DNA of 64,000 nucleotides from Candidatus Sumerlaea chitinivorans. GTDB taxonomy: Bacteria > Sumerlaeota > Sumerlaeia > Sumerlaeales > Sumerlaeaceae. A program made the position numbers and the translations under genes. The notes under the pieces were generated by a model. It was not told the DNA's origin. It saw only the letters and a program-made list of their open reading frames with translations, and made no database searches. Numbering within the stretch: position 1 is the first letter of the stretch; every line of letters starts with the position of its first letter. The stretch is taken from NCBI GenBank assembly GCA_003290465.1, contig CP030759.1:2170001-2234000 (forward strand), in the 5' to 3' direction. This document shows positions 48,871-57,815 of the stretch, piece after piece.

Positions 48871-50097
48871 TTGCTACAGAAGTTCCGAGTTCCCGCGCTG
48901 ATTGTTGCTTTTATTCTTGTGTTCGTTGCAGGCATCTTTTTTGCCCGCAATCTGCCTTCCGTTCCCGTATTAGCGAAATCCGCGGTGCCGAAGACCGAGC
49001 CGATTGCGAGTGAATCCCCAGCCGCGCCTCCGTCGCCCAAAGGCGTTGGAGCCACCCGCGATTTGTCGTCCATTGTTCAGGCTTACGCAAAACGCGAAGA
49101 GTCAGCTAAAGCTGGGCCCGCAAGCGCAGCAGGAAGCGTTGAGAGCGCTCAAGGCTCCACAAGCGGCAGCACCGTCGCGCGCCCCGCGCCCGTCCGCACC
49201 CCGCCCCCCGACCTTAAGCTCATTCGCCAATGGCCAACGGGGCGCAAGTGGGTTGCTCTGACCTTTGACGATGGCCCCCATCCTCAGTACACGGAGCAAT
49301 TTCTCGACTTACTCAAACGCAAGAACGTGCGAGCGACCTTTTTCCTGTTGGGGCCGAACGTGAAATCGCGCCCGGACCTCGTGCAAAAGATTGTCTCAGA
49401 GGGTCACGAAGTGGGGAACCACAGTTGGTCGCACCCGACGCTGAGTAAGCTCTCCCCAGAGAAAATTCGGGCTGAGATCGAGAACACCAACGAGCAAATC
49501 CGCGAGGCTGCGGGAGTGACTGTTCACCTGATGCGCCCGCCCTACGGCAGCGCAAACAAGAAGGTCCAAGACGTCTGCGACCTGCTCGGGATGCGCATCA
49601 TCTGCTGGAGCGTGGATACTGACGACTGGCGCAAGACTACCACGCAGGAGAAGATGTTCGACATCGTGAAGAAAAATACAAGCGACGGCGCCATCATCCT
49701 TATGCACGATCGCTTCGAGAAGTCGCTCAAGACCACGGAGCAAACCATCGACTATCTCCGCTCGCAGGGCTACGAGTTTGTTACGGTAAGCGAACTTCTG
49801 GGGCTGGAGCCACCCAAAGCGCCCTCCGCAAGTGCGGTAGCGGCAGCGACAACCCCGCAGGCCGATTCCCCTCAGAGGGCAATGGCGGCTGCAACACCCG
49901 TCGAGGCCGCCCCAACGCAAACTCCGGTCACAAATGCTGGGTCCAATTCGGCGGCATCCGTTGCGACAGCTGTCAGTGCTCCAACGGAGGGGAACGCTGC
50001 TCCAACAGTCCCAGTGCCCATCGGCCAGCCCAACGATCCGCTCCCACCCGTCAGCCCGGAGAAAATCACGACGATCCCGAGAGCCTCGGGTAGGTAA
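48871..50097 (+). CDS. Polysaccharide deacetylase (carbohydrate esterase family 4)
   Basis: 408 residues. TM anchor (~8-25), a Pro/Ala/Ser linker, then the NodB-type domain: TFDDGP (general base and metal Asp), HSWSHP (metal His), RPPYGS, DTDDW and LMHD. The C-terminal ~110 residues are Ala/Pro/Thr-rich and low in complexity. It would remove acetyl groups from peptidoglycan or a GlcNAc polymer outside the membrane. TTG start at 48871 is supported by AGAGGGAG 7 bases upstream. Confidence 0.9.
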   Translation: MLQKFRVPALIVAFILVFVAGIFFARNLPSVPVLAKSAVPKTEPIASESPAAPPSPKGVGATRDLSSIVQAYAKREESAKAGPASAAGSVESAQGSTSGSTVARPAPVRTPPPDLKLIRQWPTGRKWVALTFDDGPHPQYTEQFLDLLKRKNVRATFFLLGPNVKSRPDLVQKIVSEGHEVGNHSWSHPTLSKLSPEKIRAEIENTNEQIREAAGVTVHLMRPPYGSANKKVQDVCDLLGMRIICWSVDTDDWRKTTTQEKMFDIVKKNTSDGAIILMHDRFEKSLKTTEQTIDYLRSQGYEFVTVSELLGLEPPKAPSASAVAAATTPQADSPQRAMAAATPVEAAPTQTPVTNAGSNSAASVATAVSAPTEGNAAPTVPVPIGQPNDPLPPVSPEKITTIPRASGR

Positions 50098-50110
50098 CCG
50101 CTGAGACCCC

Positions 50111-51037
50111 ATGCCCGACGAGAAGCCACAAACGCACTCTGACTTGGGGAATTCTCAGGCAGGCACACCTGCAGCGAGCATTGTGATTCTGAGCTACAAC
50201 AGCGCCTCCTACCTTGGCCCCTGCTTGCATTCCGTGGCACGACTGGCGCCGCCTCCCGCTGAAGTCATTGTCGTGGATAATGCCTCACGCGACGATTCGG
50301 TGAAGGTTGCGCAGAACGTGGCCGCAGAGCTCGGCCTCGAGATTTGCACGATTCCCCTCGCCGGCAACTTGGGATGTGCAGGCGGCAACAACGTCGGCTG
50401 GCGGGCCACCCGCGGCGACATCGTAATTTTTCTGAATCCCGACACTGAGGTCTCGCCGTCCTTTGTCGGCGAAGTTGCAGCTGCGTTCGCTACGGACGAG
50501 CGCATCGGCATCGTGGGAGCCAAAATCTATTACCCGAATTCAAACCGCCTCCAGCATGCGGGAGCCATCATTCATCCCAACGGCCAAACCGACCACTTCG
50601 GTGCCGGCGAGACGGACAACGGCCAATTCGATGAGCCGCGCGAGTGCGATTACGTCACGGGCGCGGGATTTGCCGTTCGTCGCCAAGTTCTCACTGAGCT
50701 GGGCGGCTTTGACGAAGACTTCTACCCTGCCTATTTCGAGGAAGTGGATTTTTGCACACGTGCGCGCAAGCGCGGTTGGCGCGTGCTGTACTGGCCACGC
50801 GCCACCATGGTCCACCACGAGAGCGTCTCGCTCGGCGTGGCCTCGGAGCGCTTCCTGCGACTCTACCACCGCATGCGAATGCGCTACTGCGCGAAACACT
50901 TCACGTGGAAGCAGTGGGTGCGCGAGTTTCTTCCCCGCGAGCGCGTTGCATGGCGGCTCGGTTCAGCCATCGACCGGCGCGCCATGCGCGCCGCCTACTT
51001 GGATCTGGTGCGCTGGCGCCTGACGCGCCGACGATGA
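50111..51037 (+). CDS. Family 2 glycosyltransferase (rhamnosyltransferase-like)
   Basis: 308 residues. GT2 core with SIVILSYNSASYL, VVDNASRDDSV, FLNPDTEV (DxD-like) and the GGFDEDFYPAYFEEVDF motif typical of WbbL-type rhamnosyltransferases. No membrane helix. 13 bases after the deacetylase gene, likely same transcript. Probably adds a sugar to a surface glycan. Confidence 0.88.
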   Translation: MPDEKPQTHSDLGNSQAGTPAASIVILSYNSASYLGPCLHSVARLAPPPAEVIVVDNASRDDSVKVAQNVAAELGLEICTIPLAGNLGCAGGNNVGWRATRGDIVIFLNPDTEVSPSFVGEVAAAFATDERIGIVGAKIYYPNSNRLQHAGAIIHPNGQTDHFGAGETDNGQFDEPRECDYVTGAGFAVRRQVLTELGGFDEDFYPAYFEEVDFCTRARKRGWRVLYWPRATMVHHESVSLGVASERFLRLYHRMRMRYCAKHFTWKQWVREFLPRERVAWRLGSAIDRRAMRAAYLDLVRWRLTRRR

Positions 51038-51170
51038 CCCCTTCCGCGATTCAAAAGCGTTTTCCGTTTGCATCTCCCACTCGCCGGGGACATGCATATC
51101 GCTGTTTTGCAGTGCTCGCGCACGAAAAACGTGGGTAAGGACTTCTGTGAGGAAAGGATGAGCGCCATCA

Positions 51171-52658
51171 ATGAAACTGAGTCAATTACTTGCTGTCGTC
51201 CCTGAAGCGAAGGTTGTGCAAGGGCACACCGATCACGAAATCACTGGCGTGATTTACGATCCCCTTCGGGTCAAACCCGGCTATCTTTACGTTGCGATCA
51301 ACATCTACACGCAGCTCGACAAGATCGAGATACCCGATGGCCACGACGTCGTGGACAAAGCAATCGAAGCTGGAGCGGTGGCCGTGCTCCTCGAGCGCGA
51401 CGTGCCCGTGCCCGCGCACATCACCAAGATTTTGGCCCCCAGTAGCCGAGCTGCCCTTGCGCGCTTGGCAGGCGAATTCTATGGTCACCCGTCGCGCAAG
51501 CTGAAACTAATCGGTGTGACAGGGACAAACGGCAAGACGACCACGACGCACGTCGTCGAGAGCATTCTCTCGGAAAAGTACCGCGTCGGCCTCATGGGTA
51601 CGCTCTATTTTAAGGTTGCAGGCGAAATCCGCAAATCGAAGGACACCACCCCCGAGCCGCCCGACCTGCAGGAGATCTTCCTCCAAATGGTGGAGGGCAA
51701 CTGCACCCACTGCGTCATGGAAGTTTCCTCCCACGGCGTGGACCTTCACCGGGTGGATGGGCTCGAGTTTGAGGTGGGCGCTTGGACCAATCTCACGCAG
51801 GACCACCTCGACTACCACAAGACCATGGAAGCGTACCGGGAGTGCAAGATGCGCTTCATTAGTTGGCCTACTCCCGAGAAGCATGTCGTGCTCAACATTG
51901 ACGATCCGAATTTCAACTACTTCAAGGAAGCTGCCCGTGCGAAGGTCGTCACCTTCGGGATCGAGAACCCAGCTGACATCATGGCGCGGGACATCGAGTA
52001 CTCGGTCAACGGTACCAAGTTTACCCTCGTCACCCCCAAGGGGTCGGTGCAAATCAATAGCCGTCTTCGCGGTCAGTTCAACGTCTACAACTCGCTGACC
52101 GGCGCCGGCGTCTGTTACGCCCTCGGCGAAGATCTCGAGACGATCAAGCGTGGACTGGAAAAACCTATCATCGTGGCCGGCCGCTTCCAACCGGTCGAAC
52201 GCGGCCAAGACTTTGTGGTGGTGGTGGACTACGCTCACACCCCCGACGGGCTCGTGAAAGTGCTGAACGCTGCCCGCGCCACGAAGCCCAAGCGCATCAT
52301 CACCGTGTTTGGGTGTGGCGGCGACCGCGACGCAACCAAGCGCCCCATCATGGGCCAAATTGCTGAAGAAATGAGCGATCTGGTCATCGTCACTGACGAC
52401 AACCCGCGCACCGAGGATCCGGAAGTCATCGTGCAAAACATCCTCGCTGGGATCCGTGATCGCTCGAAAGTGGAGGTCATCCACGACCGTTACCAAGCCA
52501 TCGCGCGAGCGATCGAAATCGCACAGACTGGCGATCTGGTGCTCATTGCGGGCAAGGGTCACGAAACCACCCAAACGCTCAAGGATCGCACCATCGAATT
52601 CAACGACTTCAAAGTTGCGGACGAACTCGTGGCAAAGCGGCTGGGGCAAAAGGCCTAA
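51171..52658 (+). CDS. murE: UDP-N-acetylmuramoyl-tripeptide synthetase, meso-DAP type
   Basis: 495 residues. Mur ligase ATP site GVTGTNGKTTTTH, central CVMEVSSHGVD and DHLDYH motifs, and C-terminal DNPRTEDP, the motif for meso-diaminopimelate rather than lysine as third amino acid. Its presence, with lysA, indicates DAP-type peptidoglycan. Other mur genes are absent nearby; instead two dipeptide-epimerase-like genes follow. A strong hairpin lies just downstream. Confidence 0.95.
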   Translation: MKLSQLLAVVPEAKVVQGHTDHEITGVIYDPLRVKPGYLYVAINIYTQLDKIEIPDGHDVVDKAIEAGAVAVLLERDVPVPAHITKILAPSSRAALARLAGEFYGHPSRKLKLIGVTGTNGKTTTTHVVESILSEKYRVGLMGTLYFKVAGEIRKSKDTTPEPPDLQEIFLQMVEGNCTHCVMEVSSHGVDLHRVDGLEFEVGAWTNLTQDHLDYHKTMEAYRECKMRFISWPTPEKHVVLNIDDPNFNYFKEAARAKVVTFGIENPADIMARDIEYSVNGTKFTLVTPKGSVQINSRLRGQFNVYNSLTGAGVCYALGEDLETIKRGLEKPIIVAGRFQPVERGQDFVVVVDYAHTPDGLVKVLNAARATKPKRIITVFGCGGDRDATKRPIMGQIAEEMSDLVIVTDDNPRTEDPEVIVQNILAGIRDRSKVEVIHDRYQAIARAIEIAQTGDLVLIAGKGHETTQTLKDRTIEFNDFKVADELVAKRLGQKA

Positions 52659-52679
52659 CCCACGAACGCTTGTCGCACG

Positions 52680-52715
52680 CAGCAGCGCTCGGCAACAGGA
52701 GCGCTGCTGTTGTGC
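52680..52715 (+). terminator. Rho-independent terminator candidate after murE
   Basis: An 11-bp perfect stem, CAGCAGCGCTC (52680-52690) with GAGCGCTGCTG (52699-52709), 8-base loop, then TTGTGC. The T-run is short, so efficiency is uncertain, but the position just past murE fits. Confidence 0.6.
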
Positions 52716-52769
52716 GAGGTGTTCCGTCTACGCCTACCCGCACGCAGGGGAAAGAAAGGATAGGGAGTA

Positions 52770-53837
52770 ATGTGTGCTAAAATTGTGGCGGTTGAAGCCG
52801 AAGCGTTCGATCTTCCGCTGAAAGAACCCTTTATCATCGCGACGGGGCGCAAAGATGCCGCCAACAACGTGCTTGTCCGCGTGAAACTCGACGACGGCAC
52901 CGTTGGCTTCGGTGAGGTAGCGCCCTCGCCCTACACGACGGGCGACACCCAAGCGACCTGCATAGCCTCGATCGAGCACCTGCGCCACGTGCTTGTCGGC
53001 AAACCGATTGGGGAATGGCGATCGCTCCTTGCCCAAACGCGCCGGGCGCTGCGCCATCAATTTGGGGCCCACAGCGGCGTCGAAATTGCCGTGCTGGATG
53101 CCTTCACCAAATCCGCCGGCATCCCCCTCTACCAATTCTTTGGCGGGGTGACGACCACCGTCGAATCCGACGTCACGCTCTCCCTTGGAACGCCCGAAGA
53201 GACAGCCCAAGCGGCAGCGAAGGCCGTTCGCGACGGCTTCCAGAAAATCAAAATCAAGGTCGGCATGGGCGTGGCCACCGATGTCGCGCGAGTGGCCGCC
53301 GTGCGCGAAGTTGCTCCCGACTGCGAACTTTCGCTCGACGCAAACCAAGCTTTCTCCCCGAAACAGGCGGTTGAATTAGCAAAGCGCGTCGCTGCGTTGG
53401 GCATCGAGCTTAGCTTGCTCGAACAGCCCGTGCGGCGCGACGATCTGGCAGGCATGCGCTACGTCCGCGAGCATGCCGGAGTCCCTGTCGGAGCAGATGA
53501 GTCCGTCTTCACGCCCGAAGATGCAATCCGCGTGGTGCGCGAGGGTGCGGCCGACGTCATCAATATCAAGGTCGCGAAAGCGGGTCTGCTTGGCGCTCTC
53601 GATATTTTCTCCATCGCGCGCGCTGCGAACCTTGAACTCATGATCGGCTGCATGATGGAGTCCAAGGTTGGCCTGTCGGCATCCGTCCACCTTGCGTGCG
53701 GCCTCGGTTGCTTCACACATTGCGATCTCGACTCCGTTTTCCTGCTCAAACCCTTTGAGTGCTCCGGCGGCTATGAGCTCCAAGGAGCGCGCTTCTCCGT
53801 GGCTTCGATTGGCGCCGGTACGGGAGTGAGCCTATGA
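52770..53837 (+). CDS. Enolase-superfamily dipeptide epimerase-like protein (first of a pair)
   Basis: 355 residues. Muconate-lactonizing subgroup features: KIKIKVG (catalytic Lys), LDANQAF, LEQP, ADES metal ligands, and the second Lys in NIKVAKAGLL. GCMMES near the C-terminus matches L-Ala-D/L-Glu epimerases of peptidoglycan recycling. Placement after murE fits that role; other dipeptide specificities are possible. Overlaps the next gene by 4 bases. Confidence 0.85.
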   Translation: MCAKIVAVEAEAFDLPLKEPFIIATGRKDAANNVLVRVKLDDGTVGFGEVAPSPYTTGDTQATCIASIEHLRHVLVGKPIGEWRSLLAQTRRALRHQFGAHSGVEIAVLDAFTKSAGIPLYQFFGGVTTTVESDVTLSLGTPEETAQAAAKAVRDGFQKIKIKVGMGVATDVARVAAVREVAPDCELSLDANQAFSPKQAVELAKRVAALGIELSLLEQPVRRDDLAGMRYVREHAGVPVGADESVFTPEDAIRVVREGAADVINIKVAKAGLLGALDIFSIARAANLELMIGCMMESKVGLSASVHLACGLGCFTHCDLDSVFLLKPFECSGGYELQGARFSVASIGAGTGVSL

Positions 53838-54904
53838 GTCCGCTGCATCTGACCACCGCGCGCTACGTGCTCAAGCTGGTGGATCCATTTGGCATTTCCC
53901 GTATCACCCGCACGGAGGAAGAGCGCATCTACCTTGCGCTCGACGGTGGAATTGGTGAGGCGGCTCCGGTCAGCTACTACGGCGAGGACGAAGAGACGGT
54001 CACGCGCACCCTCGCCACCGTCGAGCAAATGGAGTTTGACGACCTCGATCTTGTCGAGCACGTGATGACAGAAATCAACGCCCGAGTCCCTGAGAATCGC
54101 GCAGCAAAAGCTGCGCTCGACATGGCGCTCTACGATCGCCTTGGGAAGCGCTTGGGCATACCCCTCTGGAAGCTTTTCGGCCACAAACCCACGCGACCAC
54201 TGCTCACAAGTTTCACGATCGGCATCGATACCCTCGAGGTGATGCTCGAGAAGGTCGAGCGAGCCCAAAACTACAAGATCCTGAAAATCAAACTCGGGCG
54301 CGATGTGGAGCACGATCTCACAGTCATGCGGGAAATCCGAAAATTGGTGGGGCCTGAGAAGTGCCTCCGTGTGGATGCCAACGCAGGTTGGGATCTCGAT
54401 ACGGCAAAACGCGCTTTCCCAGTGCTGGCCGACCTTGGCGTCGAGTTCGTCGAGCAGCCGCTCCCCATGGGGGCTTTCGAGCAGCTTCCCAAACTGAAAA
54501 GCCATTGCCCACTTCCTATTCTCTTGGATGAAGACGTGCACACTGCGCGCGACATCCCGCGCTTGGCTCCCTTCACGGATGGCATCAATATCAAGCTGAT
54601 GAAAAGCGGGGGGCTCGCAGAAGCCCGTCGCATGATTGCCGTCGCCCGCGCCCACGGCCTGCGCGTCATGCTCGGCTGCATGATCGAGAGTTCTCTCGGC
54701 ATCACTGCCGCCGCACATTTGGGTCCCGCCGTGGATTATCTCGACCTCGATGGCCATCTACTCATTGCTAACGACCCCTTTGCCGGCGTGGCCTGCGATC
54801 CGGACGGAACCATGCACCTGCCGACAGGACCAGGCCTGGGGGTCACCGTGCTGCCGGAATACCGCGAGGCCCTGCTACCCGTCAGCAAGGCCGCCGTGGG
54901 ATAA
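53834..54904 (+). CDS. Enolase-superfamily dipeptide epimerase-like protein (second of a pair)
   Basis: 356 residues, paralogous to the preceding gene. ILKIKLG (catalytic Lys), VDANAGW, FVEQPL, LLDEDVH metal ligands, and NIKLMKSGGL (second Lys), then GCMIESSLG. All superfamily catalytic residues are kept. Coupled by ATGA to the first copy; the two sequences have diverged strongly, so different dipeptides are likely substrates. Confidence 0.85.
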   Translation: MSPLHLTTARYVLKLVDPFGISRITRTEEERIYLALDGGIGEAAPVSYYGEDEETVTRTLATVEQMEFDDLDLVEHVMTEINARVPENRAAKAALDMALYDRLGKRLGIPLWKLFGHKPTRPLLTSFTIGIDTLEVMLEKVERAQNYKILKIKLGRDVEHDLTVMREIRKLVGPEKCLRVDANAGWDLDTAKRAFPVLADLGVEFVEQPLPMGAFEQLPKLKSHCPLPILLDEDVHTARDIPRLAPFTDGINIKLMKSGGLAEARRMIAVARAHGLRVMLGCMIESSLGITAAAHLGPAVDYLDLDGHLLIANDPFAGVACDPDGTMHLPTGPGLGVTVLPEYREALLPVSKAAVG

Positions 54905-55168
54905 CAACACCGACTCCGTCCATCTGCTTGCCTTTTATCAGCAGGCGCCGTTCACATGAACTGATGGCAGACAACTGCTTCCTCCACGTGTGCGCCAACC
55001 TTGCTTGTCGATACCGCGGTGCGCCACTTCGACACGCCTGTTGATGGAAGGGAGGAAGCGCACGTACGCACGCTGAAGGTGCGTCCTGCGGACCGACGTG
55101 ATCCTACCGCGTTTATGCGCACCTGCGGACACCCCGATGTCGCAGTGGACAGGAGGGCGAAGCCGCTC

Positions 55169-56362
55169 TCAAGGTATCGAAGCATAGGCGCGCAAGAGCG
55201 CTTCGCGCGAGAACCGCCAATCCAACTCTGTCTCCATCCGACGACGACCGAACTCACCCATGCGACGGCGGCGCTCAGGATCCGCAAGCAGCTCCAAAAT
55301 TTTTTCAGCGAAATCCCGCGGGTCATTCGCCTTCGCGTAAAGCGAAGCCTCCTGCGCCGAAAAGCGCCCTTCGGTCATGTCGAACTGCACGATGGGCTTC
55401 CCCACTGCCATGTACTCCATGATCTTGTTCATCGTGGATTTATCGTTCATCTCGTTCACGCGGTCGGGATTCACGCACACGTCCGCGGTCGAGAGATAGC
55501 GCAGGAGGTCTTCGTCCGGGATTCGCCCCGTGAAGCGCACGTGCGGCGCCACGCCGATGCGCTTCGCATACTCTTCCATGTGGGGTCGCTCGGGTCCACT
55601 GCCGATCAACACAAATAGAATGTCCTCGCGCCCGTGCTCGTGCGTGATCACGCGCACCGCATCCAGCAAGAGGTCGATCCCCTCCTGTTTGCCCATCACC
55701 CCAACATAGGCCACCAGATAGCGTCGCCCCTCGCGCAGCGCAGGATCCGGCTCGACTGGGCGAAAACGAGTCGTGTCGGGCGCACTACGGACGATGTGGA
55801 CTTGCTCGGGACGCTTGCGGCCGCGGGTGAGCGCGATCCTCCGATAACTTTCGTTCGTGGCAATGACCAAATGCGCGGTCGCATACGTCAGCCGCTCCAG
55901 CGCAAGCAGGACGTAGTAGAGTGGGCCTTTTTTGCCGTACTTCGCAATGTAGAGTTCGGGGTTGATATCGTGTTGATCAAAAACAAACCGAACCCCGAAC
56001 GGCCGAAACGTCAGAGCCACCAGAAAGATGTTATCCGGCGGATTGCAGGCGTGCAGGATATCAAAGCCACGCGTCAGGAAAATCTTCCACGCGAGGAAGA
56101 GTTCCCAGAAAAACGCAACTCCATACTCGATCAGAAAGCCTAGCGCTCCCGAGTCCCCCTCAACAGGCAACGGGTGGCGGTAGATGTGAATGCCCTCGAG
56201 CGTTTCGCGAGACTGCATGTAATTCTTGCCCTTTGGGCAGATCACACTCACCTCGTAGCCGGCGTCGCGCAGCGCAGTCGCTTCCAGCCACACCCGCCGA
56301 TCAAAGGGGACCGGTAGATTCTCGACAATGATCAACACGCGGCGCTTGCGAGCTTGGCTCAC
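55169..56362 (-). CDS. Family 4 glycosyltransferase
   Basis: 397 residues, GT-B fold. N-terminal RVLIIVENLPVPFDRRVWLEA and C-terminal nucleotide-sugar region with TEGRFSAQEASLYA in place of the more common EAFG. No signal or helix except a hydrophobic patch (~78-105) that may bind membrane. GTG 56362 overlaps the upstream sugar dehydrogenase stop by 4 bases (GTGA), tying the two to one pathway. Confidence 0.88.
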   Translation of the reverse strand: MSQARKRRVLIIVENLPVPFDRRVWLEATALRDAGYEVSVICPKGKNYMQSRETLEGIHIYRHPLPVEGDSGALGFLIEYGVAFFWELFLAWKIFLTRGFDILHACNPPDNIFLVALTFRPFGVRFVFDQHDINPELYIAKYGKKGPLYYVLLALERLTYATAHLVIATNESYRRIALTRGRKRPEQVHIVRSAPDTTRFRPVEPDPALREGRRYLVAYVGVMGKQEGIDLLLDAVRVITHEHGREDILFVLIGSGPERPHMEEYAKRIGVAPHVRFTGRIPDEDLLRYLSTADVCVNPDRVNEMNDKSTMNKIMEYMAVGKPIVQFDMTEGRFSAQEASLYAKANDPRDFAEKILELLADPERRRRMGEFGRRRMETELDWRFSREALLRAYASIP

Positions 56363-57669
56363 CAGCAAATTCCCTCGTAGTTTTTCTCGCTCGTCACGTT
56401 GCGATCCACACGCACCAAATCCACCACGACTTGGTCAGGATTCACTTTCTTGAGCACGCCCGCAAATTCCGGATCATTGTTGCCAATCACAATGCATTCG
56501 CTGGCCTTGAGCACTTCTTCGAGCGAGGAAACAAACAGTTGGGAGATATGCGGGATGGCATGCTCGATGTACGCCTTGTTCGCCCCCATCAGGCGCGCTA
56601 AGTTCACGTTGCGATCGTAGATTTTCACATGGTAGCCTTTGCCAATCAGGCGCTCGACCAGCTCCACCAACGGGCTTTCGCGCAAGTCATCCGTGCCGGC
56701 TTTGAAACTCAAGCCCAGCAGGCCAATCCGCTTCTTTCCCGTGTTCTGGATGAGCTTCAGGCCAAATTCGATATGCTTGCGATTGCTCTCGGCCACGTGG
56801 CTCAGCACGGGCACCTCAAGGTCCAGACAGCGCGCACAGTAGGTCAGTGCGCTGAGGTCTTTCGGCAAGCAGGAGCCCCCGTACGCAAAGCCGGGCCTGA
56901 AATACGCAGGCGAGATGTTGAGCTTGGTGTCGCGCACGAAAAGATCCATTACCATGTGGCTATCAATGCCCAGGGCCTTACAAATCTCCCCGACCTCATT
57001 CGCAAACACGACCTTGAGCGCATGGTAGGAGTTGTTCACGTATTTGAGCATTTCCGCCACCCGCACCGGCACGACAATAAACTCTGCGCCCACGGGTGCG
57101 TAAAGCTCACGCAGCATCTGCGCCGCACGCTCATCCTCCGTGCCCACCAACGTATAAGGCGGATTCTGGAAATCACGAATTGCGCTGCCCTCGCGCAGGA
57201 ACTCAGGATTTGAGGCTATCCCGAATCCTTCATCGCAGCGCTTTCCCGATGCTTCCTCAATGAGCGTCGCGCAATGCTCGATCGTTCCCGGCAGCACCGT
57301 CGAGCGAATGACGACCAGATGGTAATCCTTGCGCTCGCGCAAGGCCTCCCCGATTTCACGGCACACGCCAAAAATGTAGTCGAGATTCAGCGAGCCATTG
57401 TCACGCGAGGGAGTGCCCACGCACACCAGCGAGAGGTCGGCCCATGCCACGGCTTCGGCGCTGTTGGTCGTCGCCCGAAACGCACCCCGCGCATGAGCTT
57501 CCGCAAGGAATTCGTCCAACTGTGGCTCCACGATGGGCGATTTTCCCTCATTGATCATCTGGACCTTTAGCGGATTGACGTCCACCCCCAGAATCTCATG
57601 ACCATACTTTGCAAAGCAGGCACCACACACGGTGCCCACATAGCCTAAACCAAAGATCGCAACTTTCAC
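56359..57669 (-). CDS. UDP-glucose/GDP-mannose 6-dehydrogenase family protein
   Basis: 436 residues. NAD motif GLGYVGTVCGACFA, VGTPS, and catalytic cysteine in FAYGGSCLPKDLSAL. The FRPGFAYGGSCLPKD context resembles GDP-mannose dehydrogenase (AlgD) more than UDP-glucose dehydrogenase, but substrate choice cannot be settled from motifs. It makes a uronic-acid nucleotide for surface polysaccharide; if UDP-glucuronate, it could feed the UXS-type enzyme at 34.5-35.5 kb. Confidence 0.9.
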   Translation of the reverse strand: MKVAIFGLGYVGTVCGACFAKYGHEILGVDVNPLKVQMINEGKSPIVEPQLDEFLAEAHARGAFRATTNSAEAVAWADLSLVCVGTPSRDNGSLNLDYIFGVCREIGEALRERKDYHLVVIRSTVLPGTIEHCATLIEEASGKRCDEGFGIASNPEFLREGSAIRDFQNPPYTLVGTEDERAAQMLRELYAPVGAEFIVVPVRVAEMLKYVNNSYHALKVVFANEVGEICKALGIDSHMVMDLFVRDTKLNISPAYFRPGFAYGGSCLPKDLSALTYCARCLDLEVPVLSHVAESNRKHIEFGLKLIQNTGKKRIGLLGLSFKAGTDDLRESPLVELVERLIGKGYHVKIYDRNVNLARLMGANKAYIEHAIPHISQLFVSSLEEVLKASECIVIGNNDPEFAGVLKKVNPDQVVVDLVRVDRNVTSEKNYEGICW

Positions 57670-57815
57670 CCGTTTTGCTCCTCAAAAGGCCTGTCGAAGT
57701 TTTGCGTGATTAGTTTCACGCGTGAGACCGATGCACAATAGAAAAAACGGCACACTGGGCACACACGCGCATTTCCCTTGCGACCGCTCTCCGGGGCTTT
57801 ACACGTTGGCTTGCA

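Noticed and set aside
51507-52649. 380-codon minus-strand frame opposite murE
   Set aside because: Exactly antisense to a clear murE; product has the His/Val/Asp-rich look of a mirror frame and no family motif.
53771-54757. 328-codon minus-strand frame opposite the second epimerase-like gene
   Set aside because: The plus-strand gene has full catalytic motifs; the antisense product has none.
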